Shown piece after piece: positions 9,201 through 16,502 of a stretch of DNA of 64,000 nucleotides. The notes below the pieces were generated by a model, which did not search any database, had not been told where the DNA came from, and saw only the letters and a program-made list of their open reading frames with translations. Source of the stretch: Pseudomonadota bacterium (GTDB taxonomy: Bacteria; Myxococcota_A; Polyangia; Polyangiales; Polyangiaceae); assembly GCA_023398955.1 (NCBI GenBank), contig JAEWRL010000122.1, forward strand, positions 1-64,000. Reading direction: 5' to 3'. Made by a program: the position numbers and the translations under genes. How positions within the stretch are numbered: the first letter of the stretch is position 1; every line of letters starts with the position of its first letter.

Positions 9201-10739
9201 TTGTATGACAGCCGTTATATGGGCCTCGCGTTCCCCACCGAACCCACTCCCACGGCGATCGCGTTAGCCGTTGTTGGACTGTTGGTGGCGATTGCCGTCA
9301 CCCTGAGCCGAACGATAGGTCGGCGCGGTGTCCCCGTCGTGCTGCTCTTCATGGTGCTCGGCATGGCCGCAGGCTCCGAGGGGATCGGCGGGATTGCCTT
9401 CGAAGACTACGCGCTGACGTTTCGACTGGGAACAGTCGCCCTTGTGTTCATTCTCTTCGACGGTGGCCTCAACACCTCCGCTGCCGTCGTTCGCTCCGCT
9501 ATCGCACCAGCAGGCGTCCTGGCGACTGTAGGGGTTGCTCTGACGGCCGGGATCGTGGCGCTTGCGGGGCGGCTGCTGGTCGGGTTCGACTGGCTAGAAG
9601 CGCTGCTCCTCGGAGCCGTCGTCTCATCCACGGATGCGGCGGCGGTCTTCTCGGTCCGGCGAGGCAGCGGCGTTCACTTGAAGCAGCGGGTCGCCGCGAC
9701 GTTGGAGCTCGAGTCCGGTCTCAACGATCCCATGGCCGTCATCTTGACGATCGGCCTCACGAAGGCGCTCGTCTCTGGGCATCCCCCCTCATGGTCGTTG
9801 CTCGGGGACATCGCTCTGCAGCTCGCCGTGGGAGCCGTGCTCGGCGTCGCCATTGGCTACGCTGGCCGTTGGATCCTGCGACGGCCTCTCTTCTCGGCGG
9901 GGCTCTATCCCGTGTTCACCCTGGCGATCAGTGGTCTCGCCTTCGGTGTGCCGACCCTCTTCTTCGGCAGCGGCTTCCTCGCCGTGTACGTGACAGGCCT
10001 AGTGCTGGGCAACGGACCTCTGCCCTATCGAAGCGGAATCCTGCGTGCCCACGATTTCGTCGCGTGGTTCTCGCAGGTCTTGATGTTCCTCGCGCTCGGG
10101 CTGCTCGCGTTCCCGTCGCAGCTCATTGGCGCCCTCGTCCCTGGTCTCGTCATCGCCGGCGCGCTGGCCCTGGTGGCAAGGCCGCTCGGCACACTAACGT
10201 GCCTTCTGCCGTTTCGCTACGCCCCGAAGGAGCTCCTCTACGTGGGCTGGGTCGGTCTGCGCGGCGCCGTGCCGATCATCCTTGCAACCTTTCCCATGAT
10301 GGCGGGGCTGGAGCAAGGCAGCCGGATCTTCAATATCGTGTTCTTCGTCGTCGTCGTCAGCGCTCTCGTCCAGGGTTGGAGCGTTCGAAGCGTGACGCGG
10401 TGGCTCGGACTGGAGACGGCGGCTCCCCCGCCCCCACCGGCAAACGTCGAGATCTCGTCGATGCTCCCGCTGAGCGACGAAATCCTCACGTTCTTCATCG
10501 AGCAGAGCTCCCCCGCTTGCGGGAGGAGCCTGAGCGAGCTTCGGTTCCCGGAGGGGGCTGCCGCCATGCTTGTCGTGCGCGGGCCCCAGCTCGTCGCGCC
10601 AAAGGGTGGGACCGAGCTCCGCGCGGGAGACTACGTCTCCGTCTTCTGTCGCCCTGAGGACCGCGAACACATGCACAGGCTCTTCGACGCCAAAGCGTCC
10701 GAGTCCCCCCCGATCGCGGAGGCCCGACCGGCAGGTTAA
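9201..10739 (+). CDS. nhaP2: Potassium/proton antiporter, CPA1 family, with TrkA-C domain
   Basis: A 512-residue inner-membrane cation/proton antiporter resembling NhaP2/CvrA, which extrudes K+ in exchange for protons. About 12-13 hydrophobic segments fill residues 15-400. The transport core motif ESGLNDPMAV carries the conserved Asn-Asp pair, preceded by SSTDAAAVF. After residue about 415 comes a cytosolic TrkA-C (RCK-C) ligand-binding domain (ACGRSLSELRFPEGAAAML..GDYVSVF), as usual in this subfamily. ATG codons at 9201 and 9219 are both possible starts and neither has a strong ribosome-binding site. The gene stands alone and ends two bases before a hairpin element. Confidence 0.85.
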   Translation: MYDSRYMGLAFPTEPTPTAIALAVVGLLVAIAVTLSRTIGRRGVPVVLLFMVLGMAAGSEGIGGIAFEDYALTFRLGTVALVFILFDGGLNTSAAVVRSAIAPAGVLATVGVALTAGIVALAGRLLVGFDWLEALLLGAVVSSTDAAAVFSVRRGSGVHLKQRVAATLELESGLNDPMAVILTIGLTKALVSGHPPSWSLLGDIALQLAVGAVLGVAIGYAGRWILRRPLFSAGLYPVFTLAISGLAFGVPTLFFGSGFLAVYVTGLVLGNGPLPYRSGILRAHDFVAWFSQVLMFLALGLLAFPSQLIGALVPGLVIAGALALVARPLGTLTCLLPFRYAPKELLYVGWVGLRGAVPIILATFPMMAGLEQGSRIFNIVFFVVVVSALVQGWSVRSVTRWLGLETAAPPPPPANVEISSMLPLSDEILTFFIEQSSPACGRSLSELRFPEGAAAMLVVRGPQLVAPKGGTELRAGDYVSVFCRPEDREHMHRLFDAKASESPPIAEARPAG

Positions 10740-10740
10740 C

Positions 10741-10799
10741 TGAGCGAGCGTAACTCTCGGTCGCTGCTTGCCCAACCCCTGATGGGGCGAGGGCTGGGC
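10741..10799. repeat. Dispersed hairpin element, copy 2
   Basis: Second copy of the 59-bp element at 128-186, beginning two bases after the antiporter stop codon. The palindrome spans 10768-10801: left arm TTGCCCAACCCCT, right arm GGGCTGGGCAA. Relative to copy 1 both arms have changed together (TTCCCA/TGGGAA to TTGCCCA/TGGGCAA). Position and fold would suit a transcription terminator, although no T-run follows. Confidence 0.6.
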
Positions 10800-10906
10800 A
10801 AGACGGCCCGTGGCCCTTCGTTATCGAAAATGACTCGTGTCAGGTCACGGTCACACTGCCCCAGGAGCTCCGCCCGCGCTGGGGTGGGCCTTCGTCCTGG
10901 TGCAGA

Positions 10907-11479
10907 TCAACCCCGCAGACGATCGATGATCGCTCTCGCGAGCAGGTGACAATGGGCCCCCGTGCGCGCGGTAACCAGGTCCTCGTCCCACACGAGGTCT
11001 CGGTCCTGGTACTCGATACCCATACACCGGGCATCGCCGAGCAAGTTGTTGTGCACGACCGCCTTGCGCCCCTTCACGAGGTGAGCCACCGGCGACATGA
11101 GCCACATGCCGTGACAGATGATGCCCTTGATCACCCGCGGGTTCTCGAACGCGCGCCGCATGAACTCTACCGCCGGCGGCAGCTTCTGGACGTCTTCGGT
11201 ATAGCGCAGGCGGTCTGCCACCATCCCGGACGGCACGATGATCGCGGCGAATTCCTCAGGATCGCGCTCCTCGAAGCTCTCGGAGCAGTCGAACGGAACG
11301 TGGTACTCGTGCCCCTTGAAGGTGAGCCGAGGCTGCCCCCAAAGCCGCGTGAGGAAATGCAGCTCTAGCTGTTCTTCGAGGAACCGATGTTGGTAGTAGA
11401 AGATCTCCGCTTCGTAGAAATCTGATTCGAGCAGCACCGCGACCTTGGGAAGCGGTGTGGAGCTTGCCGACTCGGCCAT
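10907..11479 (-). CDS. DJ-1/PfpI family protein
   Basis: A 190-residue member of the DJ-1/PfpI superfamily (class I glutamine-amidotransferase-like fold), which contains glyoxalases, protein/nucleotide deglycase-like proteins, proteases and chaperones. The start MAESASSTPL at 11479 has AAGGGGG upstream. The nucleophile elbow GIICHGMWLM supplies Cys followed by His, as in active members, and an acidic residue near the N-terminus (LLESDFYEAEIF) fits the third active-site position. It is the last gene of a seven-gene minus-strand operon, 10 bp after the aldolase gene. A DJ-1-type hydratase and an aldolase side by side hint at reactive carbonyl or keto-acid chemistry; that is inference. Confidence 0.8.
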   Translation of the reverse strand: MAESASSTPLPKVAVLLESDFYEAEIFYYQHRFLEEQLELHFLTRLWGQPRLTFKGHEYHVPFDCSESFEERDPEEFAAIIVPSGMVADRLRYTEDVQKLPPAVEFMRRAFENPRVIKGIICHGMWLMSPVAHLVKGRKAVVHNNLLGDARCMGIEYQDRDLVWDEDLVTARTGAHCHLLARAIIDRLRG

Positions 11480-11489
11480 CCGTACCCCC

Positions 11490-12269
11490 TTAAGCGCGCT
11501 CGATCCGAGCGATCGCATCCCGTGCAGCGGAGTGCAAGAAGAGCACGTCGATGCCCATGATGACATTGGTGAAGCCCTGCTTGATGCGCTCGCTCGCCTG
11601 GTCGGCTGAGACGGTGATGATACCGCACGGCTTTTGATGGCGCTTGGCCGCGGCTAGCACCTTCTGTATGGCGGCTTCCACCGCCGGATCGGCGGTCTGA
11701 CCGAGCATGTTCATGCTGCCGGACAAGTCCAGCGCGCCGATCATCACGGAATCCACCCCCTGGACATCGAGGATGGCGTCGATGCTCTCCACCGCGTGGA
11801 CGTGCTCGATCATCATGATGGCCGTAACCTCGGTGTTGGCCTGCGCCAGGTACTCGCCCATGTGCATGCCGTAGCACTGCGCCCGGCCCAGCCCCGCGCC
11901 GCGCTCGCCGACTGGCGGATACTTCATGGCACGCACCGCGTCTTCGGCTTCCTTCTTGCTGTTGACAAGGGGCACGATGATGCCGTCCGGTCCAAGATCC
12001 ATGGCGCGCTTGATCATGGTCTTGTCGTTCCAGGGGACGCGAACCACGGTACTCACGTCCGACCCGTTGGTTGCCTGAAGCATGGTCAGGACATCACCGT
12101 AGCTCAGGGAGCTGTGTTCCATCTCGAACCATAGCCAGTCGAGCCCGACGTGGGATAGGATCTCCGCGACGGTGGGGCTATTCATCGTGATGGTGGCGCC
12201 GAGACAGACCTTGCCTGCAGCCAACTTCTGCAAAAGCGCGTTCGGGGGACGTTGTCCTAGATTATCCAT
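11490..12269 (-). CDS. HpcH/HpaI family aldolase
   Basis: A 259-residue class II pyruvate aldolase-like enzyme (HpcH/HpaI/citrate lyase family), which cleaves or makes 2-keto-4-hydroxy acids in a metal-dependent way. Family signatures are present: FEMEHSSL near 47, VVRVPWND, GIIVPLVNSKKEAEDAV, the Gly/Arg-rich RGAGLGRAQCYG, the metal-ligand Glu in MMIEHVHAVESID and the metal-ligand Asp in IGALDLSGS. Length is normal. It lies 24 bp after the ankyrin gene and 10 bp before the DJ-1/PfpI gene in the same operon. The substrate is unknown; 2-keto-3-deoxy sugar acids would fit the carbohydrate context. Confidence 0.85.
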   Translation of the reverse strand: MDNLGQRPPNALLQKLAAGKVCLGATITMNSPTVAEILSHVGLDWLWFEMEHSSLSYGDVLTMLQATNGSDVSTVVRVPWNDKTMIKRAMDLGPDGIIVPLVNSKKEAEDAVRAMKYPPVGERGAGLGRAQCYGMHMGEYLAQANTEVTAIMMIEHVHAVESIDAILDVQGVDSVMIGALDLSGSMNMLGQTADPAVEAAIQKVLAAAKRHQKPCGIITVSADQASERIKQGFTNVIMGIDVLFLHSAARDAIARIERA

Positions 12270-12293
12270 GGCATTTCTCCTGGGGAGGTTGAA

Positions 12294-13496
12294 TCACTCG
12301 TGGCCATCGAGCACGGAGAGCAAGATGGCGCGCACTTCAGGGTTGTCGCAGCGGTCTGCGATGTCTCGTTGTGTCGTGCCGGAGAAGTCCTCGATATCCA
12401 CGCGTCCGCCGTTCTGAACGAACCAGCGAGCTTGGTCGACGTAGCTGGGGAAGCGATCCGGCCCAGCCATTGTCGCGCGCAGCACTGTATCGTGCATGGC
12501 GGTGAGGCCGTTGACGGCGGGGACCTCGTTGATGGCGTCCGCCAGCTCCTGCGGAGTCAGCGAACGAGCACAGTCCTTGAGGATGTCCAGATGGTTGAAG
12601 ACGGCACCTCGGATGATAGTTTGTGCGCCCATCGGGTGGCGCTCGCGCTGGAGCGGGTCAGCTCCGTGGTCGAGGAGCAGGTTCGCCAGATCGCGGCGTA
12701 GGCGAGCCGCCTCTGGAACTGCGGGCGAGCCGTTGTTCCCGGTGACGGCGGCGATCAGGGGCGGCTGTTGGAGCGGCCCACCAAGGCGGTTGACGTCGGC
12801 CCCGTCCGCGACGAGCGCGCGCACCTGCTCGATCACCTCGTCGGCGGCATCGTGGTCCTGCACCACTCGCGCGATCCCGCCGCTGACGGCCGCCACAAGT
12901 CGGTCGGCGAGCTCCTGCGCCGACCGTTGATCCGGCGGAATCACGGGAGCAATCCGCTCGAGGTAACGCTTGTAGTTCGCCGCCTTCTCCTCGGCGGGTC
13001 TGTCGTAGGGACGAAGCAGGTCCACCATCGGCTGATTCTGGAATTGGGCCGCCAGCTCAAGGGGGCCCAGGCCCCTAGCGGTGGTCAGCGCGGTGTCTGC
13101 TCCACGCTTCAGGAGGTCCTCGGCGAGTGCCAGATGACCGTAGAAGGTGGCCTGGAGAAGAGGCGTGTGCGCGTTGATGTCGAGCACCGCGTCAATGAGC
13201 TCCGGCGCACGATCGAGGAGAAGGCCCGCGCAAGGGACGCTCCCTGCCTGCCCCGCCATGTGAATGGGCAGTGCGCCGGACTCGCGGTGTGCGAAGGCAG
13301 GGTCCGCCGGCCGCTCGAGATGGGCGAGCAGGTACTCCACCGCGTCTGCATGGCCGCGCGCCGCGCCCCACAAGAGAGGCGTCCATCCCGCCGCATCGTG
13401 GGCGTTGGGATCTCCACCAGCGAGAAGCCAGCTACTGAGCTTGCCCACGCTGCCCTCGCGCGCAGCAGCGATCCCTTCCTCGATACTATGTTGCAT
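12294..13496 (-). CDS. Ankyrin-repeat protein
   Basis: A 400-residue protein with no signal peptide. Residues about 30-170 form at least four ankyrin repeats (for example DAAGWTPLLWGAARGHADAVEYLL, then INAHTPLLQATFYGHLALAEDLLKRGAD), and weaker repeats run from about 225 to 395 (GADVNRLGG..LLDHGADPLQRE..). A helical insert near 175-225 separates the two halves. Ankyrin repeats bind partner proteins; there is no enzymatic domain. The stop is 24 bp from the aldolase start, and the gene follows the larger DJ-1-like gene by 18 bp. It may be a scaffold or inhibitor for a product of the same operon. Confidence 0.85.
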   Translation of the reverse strand: MQHSIEEGIAAAREGSVGKLSSWLLAGGDPNAHDAAGWTPLLWGAARGHADAVEYLLAHLERPADPAFAHRESGALPIHMAGQAGSVPCAGLLLDRAPELIDAVLDINAHTPLLQATFYGHLALAEDLLKRGADTALTTARGLGPLELAAQFQNQPMVDLLRPYDRPAEEKAANYKRYLERIAPVIPPDQRSAQELADRLVAAVSGGIARVVQDHDAADEVIEQVRALVADGADVNRLGGPLQQPPLIAAVTGNNGSPAVPEAARLRRDLANLLLDHGADPLQRERHPMGAQTIIRGAVFNHLDILKDCARSLTPQELADAINEVPAVNGLTAMHDTVLRATMAGPDRFPSYVDQARWFVQNGGRVDIEDFSGTTQRDIADRCDNPEVRAILLSVLDGHE

Positions 13497-13514
13497 GACT
13501 GATCTCCTCCACTG

Positions 13515-14342
13515 CTACCAACCGGAGCGCCGCAGGCCCCGTTCCAGCACGTCCACGTAGCGTTCCCCAAACTCATGCGAACACTGCAAGGAGCGCGCGG
13601 TAATGAACGGGTAGTCCACGATGACCGAGGTCGCTTTGCCGAAGTTGCCGTGGAATCCACCGCCTGGCTCCACGGCGTCCCTCAACGAGTACTCGAGGGT
13701 GTACGGTGGCGGTCCCATGTCGAGGTCGGTCCCGAGGAAGCCGGTCCCATCGTGGTAGTCGTACTCCACGCAGTGTCCGGTCACATGTTTGCCGCGGAGC
13801 AGGCAGGCGCGCTCGTTGAAGTCACGGGCGAAGACGAGCGTCGCCACGCCATAGCAAATGGCGCCGATGGGCTTGCCTGCGCGGTGAAAGGAGAGCACAA
13901 GATCGTGAACGCGTTGATTGTTCACGACGTCGATGATGGGCCCGCTTCCGCCAACGAGCAGCAGCCCGGCGTACTCCAGGAGCTGGGTACTCCGCTCCGT
14001 CAGAGTCGCGTAGTAGCGCTCCAGAGCCCGCAAGTAGTCAGGGGCACTGCAGTACGGCCGCTCCGGCATCCACCCACGAAGACTGATGCAGTGGTCCAGG
14101 CGAGGGCTGTCCTTGAAAGCCATCACCTGTTCGGCGTCCGCACTGGTGGTCACGCAGACGCCGAGCGGCGGGTCACGGTAGGAGGTATCGTAGCTTGGGG
14201 GCAAGGCCTCGGGCCGGCGTCCAGTGGGCGTGGCAAACACCAACTCGTAACCCGCCGACTCGAGCTTGCAGAGGGGCCCAGTGAGCTCCACCCCCCAATA
14301 CCCATAGTTGGATAATACGGCTAGTATCTTCCCTTTCACCAT
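13515..14342 (-). CDS. DJ-1/PfpI-like protein with CYG elbow
   Basis: A 275-residue member of the Hsp31-like branch of the DJ-1/PfpI superfamily. The start MVKGKILAVL at 14342 has AGGAGCAG upstream. The N-terminus has the usual beta strand and Glu (SNYGYWGVELTGP), and the elbow is GAICYGVATLVFA. The Cys is followed by Tyr where active glyoxalase/peptidase members normally have His, so the catalytic pair is altered. A stretch from about 70 to 120 with several Cys and Trp residues is not typical of short DJ-1 proteins. It is the fourth gene of the operon, 25 bp after the epimerase-STAS gene. Activity may be lost, redirected, or supplied by a His elsewhere. Confidence 0.72.
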   Translation of the reverse strand: MVKGKILAVLSNYGYWGVELTGPLCKLESAGYELVFATPTGRRPEALPPSYDTSYRDPPLGVCVTTSADAEQVMAFKDSPRLDHCISLRGWMPERPYCSAPDYLRALERYYATLTERSTQLLEYAGLLLVGGSGPIIDVVNNQRVHDLVLSFHRAGKPIGAICYGVATLVFARDFNERACLLRGKHVTGHCVEYDYHDGTGFLGTDLDMGPPPYTLEYSLRDAVEPGGGFHGNFGKATSVIVDYPFITARSLQCSHEFGERYVDVLERGLRRSGW

Positions 14343-14367
14343 ACTGCTCCTGGCACGTGAGATAGCT

Positions 14368-16479
14368 CTACTTGAGGGTAATCTCTTCGCTGAACTCGTC
14401 GTCGTCGAGCAGCTCCCGGACGGCCGCGTTGGCACCGACAATCGTGAGCTCCGCGCCGAGGCTCATCTTCTGCTTCTCGAAGAGCAGAGCGCGCGCCGCC
14501 GGCTTCGACAGCGTGCTCAGAGCGCTCGCGTCGATGGTCAGGGAGTCCGGACATTTCGCCACGGCCGCAGAGAGCTGGGCGGTGAACTCGTGCACGGCGC
14601 GAGCATCCAGGTCGCCCGAAAGCACCAGCGTATCTCCGTTCCATGCCATGGCAAAGTGACTCACCCCGGTGCTCGGCACGATGCGCACCTTGACCCGTAG
14701 CCGCTCCCTCGACTCCGGCAACGTCACTGTGAGGCCCTCGGCGTCGAACGCTGTGTACTCCTTGTCATCAATCCAGACGCGCTCGATGCGCACGCTCCCT
14801 CTCGGTAGCATGTCCGGAGCGACGTTCAGCGCCCGCGCCACCCCTGGCATGGGCTTGAAGTAGTAGTCCACCGGCTGCTTGGTCACCAGCAAGTTCGAGT
14901 AGGTCGCGCCCAAGAAAGCAAGCTCGAAGCTATGGTAACCGCTCATGGAATGGCTCCCCTTGTTCCGCTCCGTACCGAGCAAGAAGGGGATGCCGTTCGC
15001 CAGGACGTTGAAGTACACGCCGCCGGAGTCATGGTCCAGAAACCAAGCGTTGTAGAAGGCGGACGATTCTCGAGCGAGCTCCAGGTACTCGGGGTTCTCC
15101 AAGGCACCAGCGAGGATCAGATAGGCGAGAATGCCCTGCTCCTGCTGCCACCACGCCTTGCGATCGTGCCAGGCGTAGCGATGATAGTCCTCCCCTTCGG
15201 CCCGAACGCGGTTGACGACGTCATACCAACCACCGCGCTGCAAGTCGCGGCCACACTTCGGAATCGTCCCGGCGATCCTCTCGGCGAGCTTCACGTACTC
15301 CCCTTTGGTCACCGCAGAATTGATGCGCATCAGGTTCCACGCGATCTTGAGGTTGTGACCCACCACGGCGCGGTTCTGTTGCCAGCCCCAGGTGGTGTCG
15401 TGGCTCCAGTCCTCGTGAAACTTCTCATTGACGAATGGGCTGTTCTCGTAGTCCGGGAAGTGAGCGGTGATGGTGTCGGCGCAGTACTCGAGCATCTCGA
15501 GCCACTCAGGGTTTCCGGTGGCGATGACCGCGTTGATGAGGTAGGCGGGCGCGTGATCGCCTATGGAGTTCCAGTTTTTCCGCGCCCGGTTTCGACCCAG
15601 GCTCTCTGCGCGGCCGTCGAGAGTGATCGGATCCACATGGGACCAGTAGCCGCCGAGCTTCCTGTCCAGGAAGTACTTCTGGAACATGTTGATCGTCAGC
15701 TGGATGTCGCTGCCGATCTCGGGATCGGCGGTGATTCGGAACGTCTGTGTTGGACCCGCGAGGGCATATATCTGCTCATAGGCAGGGATCGCGTCGTAGT
15801 CGTCTCCGGACTCTGATGCGAACACCTTGCGCTCCTTACCCCCTTTGACGTCGATGGCATGGTACCAGTAAGCGGTCTTGTCCGATCTGTCGATACAGCG
15901 AAAGTGATCCCTCAGGTAGCGGACGCCCGCCTCCGCGGCCTCGAGACACCGCTCGTCGCCCGTGAGGTTGTAGGCCGAAGCGAAGCCATACACGAGCCTA
16001 GAGATCGTATCACACTCCTGGCGGTAATCGCCGGTCCGTTCCCCGGTCAACGCGATCTGCGTCCGATAGTTTCGGTAGTCGATCGGACCTTCGCCGAACT
16101 GTGCCTTGAGGTAGAAGCGACTCAGGGTACTGATCTGGTCGATCCACCAATCCTGCTTCTCGAAGACGTAGTCATCCTCGGTTCTGCCCGAGAACACGAT
16201 GTGCTTGGCCTCGAAGCTCCACCGGCCTCCGTTGTTATAGAAGACCCCATAAGCGAACAGATAGCGCCCCGGCTCGAGCATGTCGGTCAACTGCGCGGTG
16301 CAGTCGGCGAAGGCGTGCCCCAGGTTGCGTGTCAGTTCGGCGTAGCAGTTGTCACCAATCTGCACCTCGAACTCGCGCCCGTCCGCTGTCCGCATCGAGA
16401 AGTAGTTACGCTTCTCCCACTCGAAGCGAGTCACCCGCCCCGCGATCATGTCCGAGAATGTGAAGTGCATGTTTTCCAT
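14368..16479 (-). CDS. N-acylglucosamine 2-epimerase-like protein fused to a STAS domain
   Basis: A 703-residue three-part protein. The start MENMHFTFSD at 16479 is supported by GGAGAG eight bases upstream. Residues about 1-95 form a small beta-rich N-terminal domain. Residues about 100-540 have an (alpha/alpha)6-barrel resembling the AGE family of sugar 2-epimerases/isomerases (WSHVDPITLDGRAESLGRNR near 276, HDTTWGWQQNRAVVGHNLK near 370, and an Asp/His-rich C-terminal half). After a beta linker, residues about 608-700 match a STAS domain (LVLSGDLDARAVHEFTAQL..LTIDASALSTLSKPAARALL..LTIVGANAAVREL). The usual phospho-acceptor Ser-Gly of anti-sigma antagonists is replaced by Ser-Lys-Pro. The enzyme may isomerise a hexose or disaccharide; the STAS part suggests regulation or binding by a partner. 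Confidence 0.75.
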   Translation of the reverse strand: MENMHFTFSDMIAGRVTRFEWEKRNYFSMRTADGREFEVQIGDNCYAELTRNLGHAFADCTAQLTDMLEPGRYLFAYGVFYNNGGRWSFEAKHIVFSGRTEDDYVFEKQDWWIDQISTLSRFYLKAQFGEGPIDYRNYRTQIALTGERTGDYRQECDTISRLVYGFASAYNLTGDERCLEAAEAGVRYLRDHFRCIDRSDKTAYWYHAIDVKGGKERKVFASESGDDYDAIPAYEQIYALAGPTQTFRITADPEIGSDIQLTINMFQKYFLDRKLGGYWSHVDPITLDGRAESLGRNRARKNWNSIGDHAPAYLINAVIATGNPEWLEMLEYCADTITAHFPDYENSPFVNEKFHEDWSHDTTWGWQQNRAVVGHNLKIAWNLMRINSAVTKGEYVKLAERIAGTIPKCGRDLQRGGWYDVVNRVRAEGEDYHRYAWHDRKAWWQQEQGILAYLILAGALENPEYLELARESSAFYNAWFLDHDSGGVYFNVLANGIPFLLGTERNKGSHSMSGYHSFELAFLGATYSNLLVTKQPVDYYFKPMPGVARALNVAPDMLPRGSVRIERVWIDDKEYTAFDAEGLTVTLPESRERLRVKVRIVPSTGVSHFAMAWNGDTLVLSGDLDARAVHEFTAQLSAAVAKCPDSLTIDASALSTLSKPAARALLFEKQKMSLGAELTIVGANAAVRELLDDDEFSEEITLK

Positions 16480-16502
16480 GGTTGTTCTCTCCGGTCTCCT
16501 TC

